From contig NZ_BONY01000003.1 in NCBI RefSeq assembly GCF_016862955.1, forward strand, positions 124,001-188,000: a stretch of 64,000 nucleotides of DNA. The letters are read 5' to 3'. The DNA is from Rhizocola hellebori. GTDB lineage: Bacteria; Actinomycetota; Actinomycetes; Mycobacteriales; Micromonosporaceae. The translations under genes and the position numbers were made by a program. Numbering within the stretch: the first letter of the stretch is position 1; every line of letters begins with the position of its first letter. Positions 1 through 8,561 of the stretch are shown here, one piece after another. The notes below the pieces were generated by a model, which saw only the letters and a program-made list of their open reading frames with translations, did not search any database and was not told the origin of the DNA.

Positions 1-1090
1 TGGATTTGCCGAACGCGCGAGCGGTGTCCGTCCACACCGCACCGCGCCCGTTGAGGAACCTGTCCGACCCGACGTCCCAGGAGCCGACGGCCGCGAACAT
101 TACCTTGACCCGCGACGTAAGGTAATCGCCCATGATGCCGACGGTGACGAGCGCGAGGGCGGCCACCCCCACGACCGAGACGGTCACCGTTTTCCGGTTG
201 AGGCGCTGCCGTCCGCGGAGGGCCCGCAGCCGGCGCCCTTCGAACAGCGCAATCACCATTGTCACGCAGATGATGGAGAGGCGGTGGGTGGAGATGAGCG
301 TGGTGCCGAAGAGGACGGCTATCAGCGCATAGTGCTTGACGGGGCCGAGGCGTAGCCGCTCATAGCCCACGTACAGGATGAAGACACAGAAGATGAGCAG
401 CCGGCCCAGCGACATCGGGTGGTTGTAGCCGCCGGACGGACGTCCCATGTAGACACCCGGCATGATGAAATAGAACGAGTATTCGACTACGCCCAGGACC
501 TGGAGCCAGGCGATAAGACAGTGGACCAGGGCCCCACCGACAATCGCGAGCGCGGTGTAGCGCAGCAGGCGGCTGGCGATCGCCTTGCCATACCGCATCA
601 TCACGCCGATCAGCGCCAGCGGCGCGAAGCTCACGATCAGCCGCAACGCCTCACGCGGCACTCCGATGGAGGGTGGGACGAAGGGCCCGAATATCACGGT
701 TCTGTGATGCTTGAACGGCTCCAGCAGCTCGCCACGGCTTGAGATGGCCAGGTAGCTCATCGCCGAGAGCAATAGCATGATCGCTACCGCGGCGAAGATG
801 AGGAATAGCGACCACGGAAGCCGCGCCGCATTGAGCGAGCCGGTCAACAGGGCTATCACCATGAACGCCCCGCCGATCATCGTCAGGATGGTGCCGAAGT
901 CGATGACGTTGGCACCCGGCTCCTCCCCGATGATGTCGAGCAGGGGCTTCGCCGAAAGGAAGGCCAGGCTAGCGATGACCGACCAGAAGGTGATGCCGCG
1001 GATCGACTCAGCCTGCTCGGGATCGTCCGATGCAGACGGGGGTGGTCTCAATTGCTTGAGCCGCTGGGTGAGGAGGGGGAGCTTCGTCAT
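1..1090 (-). CDS. O-antigen ligase/polymerase-like polytopic membrane protein (3' end beyond window)
   Basis: The reverse strand is open from an ATG at 1090 to the window edge (363 codons, frame continues). The translation begins MTKLPLLTQRLKQL, then carries many hydrophobic segments alternating with short basic loops, about eight to nine in the visible part. The segment with SDRFLNGRGAVWTDTAR resembles the ...GR...W motif that follows the large periplasmic loop of Wzy/WaaL-type polysaccharide polymerases and ligases. Such proteins join polysaccharide repeat units or attach polymer at the outer face of the membrane. It is divergent from a family 2 glycosyltransferase at 1437, which supports an exopolysaccharide context. 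The family call is inference from topology and this motif; the true C-terminus is missing. Confidence 0.6.
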   Translation of the reverse strand, partial: MTKLPLLTQRLKQLRPPPSASDDPEQAESIRGITFWSVIASLAFLSAKPLLDIIGEEPGANVIDFGTILTMIGGAFMVIALLTGSLNAARLPWSLFLIFAAVAIMLLLSAMSYLAISSRGELLEPFKHHRTVIFGPFVPPSIGVPREALRLIVSFAPLALIGVMMRYGKAIASRLLRYTALAIVGGALVHCLIAWLQVLGVVEYSFYFIMPGVYMGRPSGGYNHPMSLGRLLIFCVFILYVGYERLRLGPVKHYALIAVLFGTTLISTHRLSIICVTMVIALFEGRRLRALRGRQRLNRKTVTVSVVGVAALALVTVGIMGDYLTSRVKVMFAAVGSWDVGSDRFLNGRGAVWTDTARAFGKS

Positions 1091-1436
1091 CTACGTGAGC
1101 CAACCAGTAGACCCAAAAAATCGGGCACACCACGAAAAGCAAGGTGAGGATGCCAATCAGCGGCGGTCGGCTTGGGCGCCGGGCCGTACGTCGCAGCCAC
1201 CCATTGGCCTCCCCTGTCCAAGCATTGCTGGCACACAATACCAGCGCTGGACGCTTACATCGGACGATCTGCATCAGACGATCTTCGTTGATCGAAATCT
1301 CAGCGACTGTACAACAATCGAACCGAGCCGAAAGCGCCCGGGGCGGTTTGATGCGCAGTTGTTACCACGCAAGACTTGCACATGTCCCGACGCGACATCT
1401 TGCCAAACCGGTGGCCTGTCAGCAAGAGTGACCCCC
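1091..1436. other. Divergent intergenic region, no confident gene
   Basis: A 346-bp spacer lies between the divergent membrane protein and the glycosyltransferase. It should hold both promoters. A short reverse-strand reading frame with one hydrophobic stretch enters the membrane-protein gene out of frame; I do not consider it a gene. No clear hairpin or repeat is seen. Confidence 0.4.
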
Positions 1437-2285
1437 GTGAGTTCGACCCCCATCAGTGTGATCATTACCGCATACAACGAGGCCGCCGTCATCGGTCGCT
1501 GCCTGGACTCACTGCTCGCCGGGGCGAGCCCGGACGATCTGGAGATCATCGTGGTCGCCAACGGATGCACCGACGAGACCGTCGCGATTGCCTCATCCCG
1601 GCCGCAGGTAAAGGTGATTGAGCTGCCGGAGGCCGGAAAAGCGGCCGCCCTCAACGCGGGCGACGCGGTCGCCTCCGGATTCCCGCGCATCTACCTGGAT
1701 TCCGACGTCATCCTCAGCCCGAAAGCAGCCCTTGACCTCGCTCGCGCCTTGACACCGGTCGATGACGCATCGGCGCCGCTGGCCGTCACTCCCCGCCGCG
1801 AACTCAACACGAAGGGTAGATCTGTTGTCGTGCGCGGCTTCTACGCCATCAATTCCCGGCTACCGATCTTCAAGGACGCGCTTTTCGGCCGCGGAGTGAT
1901 TGCCGTTTCCCGAGCGGGCCGCGAGCGGTTCGGCGTCTTCCCCGAGCAGATGGCGGACGACCTTTTCCTCGACTCAAGGTTCACCTCGGCGGAGAAGCGG
2001 GAGGTGAACACCGTGGTGTCGCATGTGGAGACACCCAAACGGACCCGAGATCTGCTGCGGGTTCAAACACGTGTACGGGCCGGGAACGCTCGCCTGCGCG
2101 CCATCGACGCCAGCACGCGCCCGCCCGCCCGGTCCTCATGGCTTACCGAAGTGCTGCTACCCAAGCCGTGGCTACTCCCCGCTGCCGTGGCTTACCTGAC
2201 TGTGACTCTCATTGCCGCGCACAGAGCCAAGCGGGCCAAAGCCAATCACTGGGGGCGCGACGAGTCGACCCGCACCGGGGCCTAA
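1437..2285 (+). CDS. Glycosyltransferase family 2
   Basis: This is a cytoplasmic-face sugar transferase with a GT-A fold. Just after the start it has SVIITAYNEAAVIGRCLDSL, the nucleotide-sugar binding beta-alpha unit, then VVANGCTDET, and YLDSDVIL, which holds the DxD-type metal/UDP site. MADDLFLDSR fits the acceptor/base motif region (ED-like). A hydrophobic helix near the C-terminus (LLPAAVAYLTVTLIAA) suggests membrane attachment. The reading frame is open far upstream, but residues before GTG 1437 (or GTG 1428) look non-coding, so the start is set at the first residues of the GT2 fold; length is about 282 aa. It is followed directly by a strong hairpin terminator. Likely role: exopolysaccharide or glycan assembly with the divergent polymerase-like gene. 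Substrate unknown. Confidence 0.85.
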   Translation: MSSTPISVIITAYNEAAVIGRCLDSLLAGASPDDLEIIVVANGCTDETVAIASSRPQVKVIELPEAGKAAALNAGDAVASGFPRIYLDSDVILSPKAALDLARALTPVDDASAPLAVTPRRELNTKGRSVVVRGFYAINSRLPIFKDALFGRGVIAVSRAGRERFGVFPEQMADDLFLDSRFTSAEKREVNTVVSHVETPKRTRDLLRVQTRVRAGNARLRAIDASTRPPARSSWLTEVLLPKPWLLPAAVAYLTVTLIAAHRAKRAKANHWGRDESTRTGA

Positions 2286-2286
2286 A

Positions 2287-2330
2287 TAGTGTTGCGGGGC
2301 GGTCCCGAAGGACCGCCCCGCAACTATTTC
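2287..2330. terminator. Bidirectional intrinsic terminator
   Basis: A near-perfect hairpin has arms GTTGCGGGGCGGTCC (2291-2305) and GGACCGCCCCGCAAC (2310-2324) around a 4-nt loop, flanked by A/T-rich bases. It lies between the convergent stops of the glycosyltransferase (2285) and the RHS gene (2343) and can serve both. Confidence 0.85.
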
Positions 2331-2342
2331 TTGAGCGAACGC

Positions 2343-5300
2343 TCAGATCCCCGCTCGCGACAGGATGTCGTCAGCATCGGAAGGGTTCAGTGTGTACCCG
2401 TTCCATTGCGCCGGGTCGGTCAGATCCCGCAACGGATCCACCGAGATGAACCGGCCGGTGGTGGGGTCGTACTCCCGTTCACCGAGGTGAACAAGTCCGC
2501 TGTCGTCAGTGGTCGCGCCGACATAACCCTGGGTTCCCTTCCACCCGGTGGCCGCCGGGCCACGGGGCTGACCGAAGGGCATCACTCGTTGCCGCATGAT
2601 GTTCAGGTTGCTCGGATCGATCTGGGCGATGGCGGTGCCGTTGTGGTCGGTGAAGACCCACCGCAGCCCGGCGCTGTCCCGCACCGCGATGTCGGCGTAG
2701 TACCGGGTGCCCAACGGGTCGGCCGTGCCGGTCTTCGTCAGCTCGGTGCCATCGAACAGGTACAGGGTCTTCTTGTTGGGGCTACTGGCCACGAGCCGGT
2801 TGCCGTAGGTGTCGTAGATGTAGGTGGTGGTGACACCGGCTTCCAGCACCGTGCTGAGACGGCCTTCGGCATCCCAGGTGAGCGTCTGGGTGACGCCGCT
2901 CGGGGTGGTCCGGCTGGTGGTGTTCCCAGCCGCGTCGTAGCTGAAGGTACGGGTTGGACCGGCCGAGGGACCGCTCCCCGTGATTGTCTTGACCTGGTGC
3001 GGGGCAACAGCTCCGGCGGTGCCGACGGTGTCGGTCCAGGTGGTGTCTCCGGCGACCGGGTCCTTGTTGGTCTCGGTGAGCCGGTTACCCAGCGCATCGT
3101 GGGTCCATTGCCGCCAGTACGGGTCCGGCCCGCTGCGCTGAGGCGTGGTGCACGCATTGGGTAGCTGCGACCAGGCCTCGGTCAGCTTCTCCAGGTTGCC
3201 GTAGCTGAAGCACTCCTGCTGCTCGGCCACGGCGTTGGTGGTGCTGCGGATCGACGTGATCTTGCCAACCGAGTCGTAGAGGTACTGGTCGTTGGCCACC
3301 TTCGAGTTTCCGTAATCGCCCGGGACCCCAGGGGTCTCGGTGTTGAGGTAGATACTCGACAGGCGACGGCCCGGCGCACCGTAGTTGGCCTGGACACGGA
3401 CGTGCATGTTCGCATTGCCCAGGAACTTGTTGTAGGCCAAACCGTCGAAGAAATAGATGGTGTTATCTAGGTAGATTCCTTGACTGGCGTTGGTGGTGAG
3501 GCCCTTCTGCAAGCCGGTGATCGCGTTGTACTGCTTCGTCACCGTCTCGCTCGGCAGGCCGCCGACACCCGGGAAGGTCTGGGTGTTGAGGTCACCGTTG
3601 ATCAGATAGTTGTAGCTGGTCGAATAGGTCAGCGTCGTTCCACCGACCCCGAACCCGGGCACCGTGTACGTGGCCGACAGTGGCCTATACCCGTCGTCGT
3701 AGCCCGTGATGGTCTGGACGTAGGCCTGCCCACCCTCGTACCGGGTGGCCGAGATCAGCTTGCCACGCGCCGCGCCGTCATAGGTCCACGCCGCCCGCAG
3801 GTTGCCGGTGGCCGAGTCCTCCCGGAGGTGGGTGGTCCGGCCCAGACCGTCGTAGGTGTAGAACAGCGCCCTTCCCCGACCGTCGACTGTGGACAGAGCC
3901 TGCCCGGCCGCGTCGTAGGTGACGGTCGAGGTACCGGCATCCGGGTCCACGGTCTGAGTCTTACGGCCCGCCAGGTTGTAGGTGTAGGCCCACGTGTTGT
4001 TCGCGGTGTCCTTGACCTGGGTCAGCTGACCAAGCCGGTCGTAGCCGTAGGTCGTGGTCGCCACGACCGAACCCGCCGGAGTGCCACCGGAGTGCTGGCG
4101 CAGCTCGGTCACCAGACCACGCACATCCTTGATGGTGGTGGTGGCGGTACCGCCGGCCGGCGGGGTGACAGTGACAGTCTTCTCACCGTCGTAGCCGGTG
4201 ACGGTCTGCCACAGCTGGGCGGCAGTGGTGCCGTCGCCGGCCCACTCCTGCTTGTTGACGACCCGGCCCATGTTGTCGTAGACGTAGCGGGTCTGCTGCT
4301 TGGCGTCAGGGTCGTCGACTCCGCGCAGTGTCGCCGACGGGTTCTCGGCCCCGTACATCATGGTGGTCTTGTCGACCCGGCCGATGCCGTTGTAGACGGT
4401 GTCCTCGATCTTGGAACCGCCGGTGGTCGCGGAAAGCGTCTGCTTCTGCCGCGGCCGCAACAGGCCGTCGAAGATCTGGAACGACTGCAACTGCCCGCCC
4501 GTGGGCATCAGGGTCTTGGTCGTCACCGTCGCCGGTGCCCCAAGGTTGTAGATGTACTCCAAGTCGGGCGTGACACCGGTGGTGCCGCCGTTGGCCCGGT
4601 TGTTCTGCCACATCTTCGTCAAACGGCCTTGACCGTTGTACGAGGCCAGAATCACCTTGCCGTTGACGTCAATCACCGCGGTCGGACGGCCGTTACGGGT
4701 ATCGAGGTTGATCGCTGTGTCCCAGCGCTGGCCGTTGGTATTCGGACCGGTGACGGTCAGCTTGGTGACCGGACCACCGAGGGTCGGCGTGTAGACCGTG
4801 GTGACCTGCCGGTCCAGGGCGTCAAAGTAATCCTTGATCCGCCCGTGGGTGTCATAGACCGACCGTTCCGACTGGCGGAAGTCCGTGGCCACCAATGGGT
4901 AGGCCGTAACCGCGTCCGCGACCTGCTTGGTTGTCACCAGACCGCGCTGCGGCTCCGCGCCGTACACCAGACCGTCGTAAAGGGTCCGCGACGCCTTCAG
5001 CACAGATTGCGCGGTGGGCGTGGCGTTGCAGTCGGTGACAAACTCCTGCTTCTTCAGACCGATCAGCCACTTGGTCGTGTTGGCCGTGGCGTACTCGTAG
5101 TTGGTGCACCTGTCATCGGTGGTGATGGCGGTGTTGCCCTCGTCGGTCACCTTGACCGGCAGACCGTAGGTGCTGTCGAAGGTACTGGTAACCCTGGTTT
5201 GGGTCTGCAACCCGCCGGCCAAGTTGTTGATTCGCCGGGTTTCGATCTCCCGGGCGCGGACGGCGAAGATGGACGGGTTCGGTGCCGCCATGGTCAGCGT

Positions 5301-8033
5301 GCCGGTGAGTGTCACGCCATAGACTTGCCACTTCGACGTCACCCAGTTCGTCCGGTCCACGTTGATGGGCCCGTCGAAGACCCTGGTCCGGGCCGGACGG
5401 CCGGTCAGAGAATCCTTGTCCTGCCGCGTGCTGCCGACATCGTCAATGACGTTGACCTGCCGCGTTCCGGCGCCGCCGGCGGCGGTCCAGTCACCTTGCA
5501 GCCCACGGTAGAACAGGGTTTCGGTGACTTCCTTGGGTCCGGTGCCGTCGAAGTTGGAGTGGGTGGTGACGACTGTCGGGTACCCGGCCCAGCGTGACCA
5601 CGTCCGCAACCAGGTCGGGGTGTGCCACGCCACGTCGTGCTTCCACAACGTGGTGGTCGACGACCCCAGCGCGCTGTAGTCGTAGTGCCAGCGTTCCGAC
5701 TGGCCGCCCGCCACGTGGTCGATGACATCGACATCGGTGACTACATACTTGTGCCACCACGACAACCCGTTGTTGTTCTGCGCGTAGCAGCGCTTCGGGT
5801 TGAAGTCGACCTCGGTCGGCAGTGCGGCGGCGGTGCAGTCCGGGGTCGAGTAGCTCGCCTGGATCATCGCGCCGGTGCCGTTGTCGACCTGCGTGAGCCG
5901 GTAGTGCTTCATCTCCGGCTTGCCTGTGCCGAAGTCGACCCGGTTGGTCAGATCGGTGCCACCGGTGTACATCGGGTTGGCGAATCCGGGGCGGAGCACC
6001 GAATCCAGCCACAACGACGGCGACGTGCCGTCGGAGTGGGTCGGGAACGTGTACCCGAACTCCCACCGGTTCACCAGGCCCCAGTTGCTCGTTCCTGGCT
6101 GCCACAGCTGGGTTTCGATGGCGTTGAGCCGGTAGGGGGTGAAGAACACCGGCGTTACCTGCGCGCAGGCGGTCGCGGTCGGAGCACAGTACTGGTCCCA
6201 CGGAGTGTCGGGCCAGTTCGGCCAGTTGGCGGGAACAGACGAGTTGCAAACCGTGTCGCTGCCGAAGCAGCGGGCCAGCGCCTCGAACATGACCCGGCCG
6301 GTGTGAACGCTGCCGCCGGTCGTGTTCGCGCCGTAGAGCGCCGCGTTCAGCCGGCTGCCAGTGTCGTACTGGTACACGGTGACGCCGTTGTTTCCGCCGT
6401 AGCTAGCGCGATCGCGGTACCACTCGTACTCGATGACGTTGTCGTGCGGATCCACGACCTTGTCCAGGTTCCACCGGTAGGGCATCGCGCAGCTCGAGAG
6501 CGCGAACCCACCGGCGTTGTAGCAAGGCTCGCCGACGTTGTTGCCGTATACCTGGACGACTAGCGGGCCGCCGTACTTGCCGCTCGAGTCGCCGCCGTTG
6601 TTCGGACCACCGGCACGCCGGGACCCGAAGAAGTACTGAATACCGTCGCGGGTGGTCACCTTGAACGCCTCACCCGAAGCGACACCGTTGTCGACTCCGG
6701 TCAGCCGCTCGACCTTCCAGCCCGCGGAGTCGTCCTCGGCCTTCCAGCCGGTATCCGCGGCGACAATGCGAGTCGTCTTCCCGTTGAGGGTCAGCGTCAG
6801 CGGCGAAACAGCCACGTAGCAAAGGTCGCCGCCGGTGTAAGCGACACCGTCGTTGCGGCACAGCCGATAGGCCCGCTCCACGTAACCGGGGTGGTAGTCC
6901 CAGCCCTCTCCCACCCAGGATGCCTGGGTGTTCTTCGAGCTGGTCAACCCATCCACTCGGGCCGATGAGTAGGTCAGGGCGACCTCCGGCTTCAGCCCAC
7001 CCGGCGCGGGCGGCGTCTCGACCGGCACCTTGTAGGTGAAGTCACCAGCCACCGATCCGGCCGACCAGCCGTTCTCGTCCGCGAACGGGGTGGCAGCCCA
7101 GTCACTGTTCTGCGCCAGCGGCGTGGCCGACCAGTCACCTGTCCCCGACCCCGTGCCGGCCACCACGGCCAGCACGATCTTCGCGCCCGCCTGAACGCCC
7201 GCGTCAACCCCGGTGGAATTCCCTGCGGAGTTGGGGAAGACGGGCGCGCCGAGGTCGATGCTCCTGGTCACCTGGTCGGTAGCGGTGCTGTTGCCGAGGG
7301 ACGCCGGCGGCGCCTGCTTGCGGCAGTTGACGTCGGTCGGGGTCGTCACCGAGCACGCCGGCATCGCGACCAGCCGCAGCCGGTCGCCGAAGTCAGAGCC
7401 AGTGGCACGGGCAAACGCGCTGTAGCCCACGGTTATCTGCAGCCAGGACGACGCCGGGAGCGTGGTGCTGGACTGCACCGACAGCATTACGCCGCGCATA
7501 CCAAGCGCCTGCGATGCCGTCTGGGCGTAGGTGGAAACGGTCAGCGTGGCCGCGAAAGCCGGCTCGACCTCGTAGGGCTCGCCCTTCATGGCCCGCTTCT
7601 CTATGTCCTCCACGGTGAGGGAAGAGGAGCTGGGCACGGTCACCGTAATGGGCAGGCCACCGGGCGAAACCGTGCTGGAGATGCCTATGCCACCGTCCAT
7701 AAGCGACGATGGAGCGCCGCTCGTCACGTTGATTACGGCCGATCCGGCAACCGGCCACGTCGGCGCTGCGGGCGCCGTCCACTGCGGCAGGTTGACGGTA
7801 TCCGGGGCCTGATAAGGCAATGGTGAGGTAGAGACAGGTTGTTCCGCGGGTTGGCCGTCGACAGCCATGGCCGCGGATGGGGGAAGCCCCACCGTAAGCC
7901 CCGCTACCAACACGGAAACCACACCGGCACTTAACCAGGAACGCCTTCGCGTTAAGGCGCCAACACGTGCTCCCACAGATCCTCCCAGGATCGATGAATG
8001 GGAATCCCCAAGACGGTGATGAGGGTAAGGCAT
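2343..8033 (-). CDS. Secreted RHS/YD-repeat protein lacking a C-terminal toxin tip
   Basis: A 1896-aa protein. Residues about 28-57 form a Sec signal peptide (RRRSWLSAGVVSVLVAGL... AAMA). Around residues 330-400 is the segment typical of actinobacterial RHS proteins (PGGLKPEVALTYSSARVDG, SWVGEGWDYHPGYVER). About residues 900-1700 carry many YD repeats (e.g. YDRLGQLTQV, TYDGLGRTTHL, YDAAGNTTSR), which build the beta-cage shell. The RHS core appears near the end (EREYDPTTGRFISVDPL). Only some 25 residues follow the core, ending ADDILSRAGI, where polymorphic toxins normally carry a variable nuclease or other tip, and no immunity gene is adjacent. It may therefore be a tip-less shell or adhesin-like surface protein, or a toxin whose tip was lost. 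Transcription probably starts in the A/T-rich stretch near 8200. Confidence 0.9.
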   Translation of the reverse strand: MPYPHHRLGDSHSSILGGSVGARVGALTRRRSWLSAGVVSVLVAGLTVGLPPSAAMAVDGQPAEQPVSTSPLPYQAPDTVNLPQWTAPAAPTWPVAGSAVINVTSGAPSSLMDGGIGISSTVSPGGLPITVTVPSSSSLTVEDIEKRAMKGEPYEVEPAFAATLTVSTYAQTASQALGMRGVMLSVQSSTTLPASSWLQITVGYSAFARATGSDFGDRLRLVAMPACSVTTPTDVNCRKQAPPASLGNSTATDQVTRSIDLGAPVFPNSAGNSTGVDAGVQAGAKIVLAVVAGTGSGTGDWSATPLAQNSDWAATPFADENGWSAGSVAGDFTYKVPVETPPAPGGLKPEVALTYSSARVDGLTSSKNTQASWVGEGWDYHPGYVERAYRLCRNDGVAYTGGDLCYVAVSPLTLTLNGKTTRIVAADTGWKAEDDSAGWKVERLTGVDNGVASGEAFKVTTRDGIQYFFGSRRAGGPNNGGDSSGKYGGPLVVQVYGNNVGEPCYNAGGFALSSCAMPYRWNLDKVVDPHDNVIEYEWYRDRASYGGNNGVTVYQYDTGSRLNAALYGANTTGGSVHTGRVMFEALARCFGSDTVCNSSVPANWPNWPDTPWDQYCAPTATACAQVTPVFFTPYRLNAIETQLWQPGTSNWGLVNRWEFGYTFPTHSDGTSPSLWLDSVLRPGFANPMYTGGTDLTNRVDFGTGKPEMKHYRLTQVDNGTGAMIQASYSTPDCTAAALPTEVDFNPKRCYAQNNNGLSWWHKYVVTDVDVIDHVAGGQSERWHYDYSALGSSTTTLWKHDVAWHTPTWLRTWSRWAGYPTVVTTHSNFDGTGPKEVTETLFYRGLQGDWTAAGGAGTRQVNVIDDVGSTRQDKDSLTGRPARTRVFDGPINVDRTNWVTSKWQVYGVTLTGTLTMAAPNPSIFAVRAREIETRRINNLAGGLQTQTRVTSTFDSTYGLPVKVTDEGNTAITTDDRCTNYEYATANTTKWLIGLKKQEFVTDCNATPTAQSVLKASRTLYDGLVYGAEPQRGLVTTKQVADAVTAYPLVATDFRQSERSVYDTHGRIKDYFDALDRQVTTVYTPTLGGPVTKLTVTGPNTNGQRWDTAINLDTRNGRPTAVIDVNGKVILASYNGQGRLTKMWQNNRANGGTTGVTPDLEYIYNLGAPATVTTKTLMPTGGQLQSFQIFDGLLRPRQKQTLSATTGGSKIEDTVYNGIGRVDKTTMMYGAENPSATLRGVDDPDAKQQTRYVYDNMGRVVNKQEWAGDGTTAAQLWQTVTGYDGEKTVTVTPPAGGTATTTIKDVRGLVTELRQHSGGTPAGSVVATTTYGYDRLGQLTQVKDTANNTWAYTYNLAGRKTQTVDPDAGTSTVTYDAAGQALSTVDGRGRALFYTYDGLGRTTHLREDSATGNLRAAWTYDGAARGKLISATRYEGGQAYVQTITGYDDGYRPLSATYTVPGFGVGGTTLTYSTSYNYLINGDLNTQTFPGVGGLPSETVTKQYNAITGLQKGLTTNASQGIYLDNTIYFFDGLAYNKFLGNANMHVRVQANYGAPGRRLSSIYLNTETPGVPGDYGNSKVANDQYLYDSVGKITSIRSTTNAVAEQQECFSYGNLEKLTEAWSQLPNACTTPQRSGPDPYWRQWTHDALGNRLTETNKDPVAGDTTWTDTVGTAGAVAPHQVKTITGSGPSAGPTRTFSYDAAGNTTSRTTPSGVTQTLTWDAEGRLSTVLEAGVTTTYIYDTYGNRLVASSPNKKTLYLFDGTELTKTGTADPLGTRYYADIAVRDSAGLRWVFTDHNGTAIAQIDPSNLNIMRQRVMPFGQPRGPAATGWKGTQGYVGATTDDSGLVHLGEREYDPTTGRFISVDPLRDLTDPAQWNGYTLNPSDADDILSRAGI

Positions 8034-8561
8034 AACCCACCGCGCCGCTCAGTTGAAGCATCGAATCGGAAACGCCGGACGTTGACCGACCAATCCCGAC
8101 AGTGACGACGGCCGTCGATATTGGACCTTGCAGCGGCGCAAACGTGCGCTCGACGCGGCCGCAAACCCGTTCGGCGATCACAGACGGTGATGGATCACAA
8201 TTTGATAACAGTGACTTTTTATGGGAAATGCTTGCGCCCCAACGCTGATCGGCGACAGCATGCGACAAACAGGTGACTGAGAGTAGGCTATGTGCGCGCG
8301 AAGCGCTGACGCCGCTATGGAGGAAACCGAAGCGGCCCTTGTCATTTCGTGGCCTGGAATGCTGCGCCGCGGGCAGGGCCTTGCGCCAGAACGTCCCGAC
8401 GCTGCGGTTGCTGCGCGCAGGCTAACGCCCGGGCGGTGCCCCGACGCCAGAGTAGCGGCGGGACAATACCCCGGCCTGCCTTCGTTGCAGCGCTGCAACA
8501 GTTGCCGGCCAAGCAGCGCCAGGCGCCGACGTGGCCCAGCCAAGCGAAGCCGCCGCGCGGA
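8034..8561. other. Intergenic region upstream of the RHS gene
   Basis: 528 bp without a supportable gene; short frames here have no family signature. The stretch 8195-8245 is distinctly A/T-rich for this genome and is the likely RHS promoter region. A perfect 16-bp palindrome lies at 8484-8499. Confidence 0.4.
8484..8499. promoter_or_regulatory. 16-bp perfect palindrome
   Basis: GTTGCAGCGCTGCAAC is a perfect inverted repeat without spacer. It lies about 60 bp past the stop of the membrane-HTH gene (8562) and about 450 bp upstream of the RHS start. It could be an operator, but there is no second copy or footprint evidence. Confidence 0.3.

Noticed and set aside
1008-1274. Small reverse-strand frame with one hydrophobic segment
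   Set aside because: It overlaps the well-supported membrane-protein start by 80 bp in another frame and has no ribosome site or family match.
777-1436. N-terminal extension of the glycosyltransferase frame
   Set aside because: About 220 codons before the GT2 fold have no family signal and are antisense to the membrane protein ending at 1090; the true start is near 1428-1437.
3480-5597. Long forward reading frame of 705 codons opposite the RHS gene
   Set aside because: It is antisense to the YD-repeat region; the translation is Gly/Val/Arg-rich low complexity without domains, as expected for the mirror of high-GC third-position coding.
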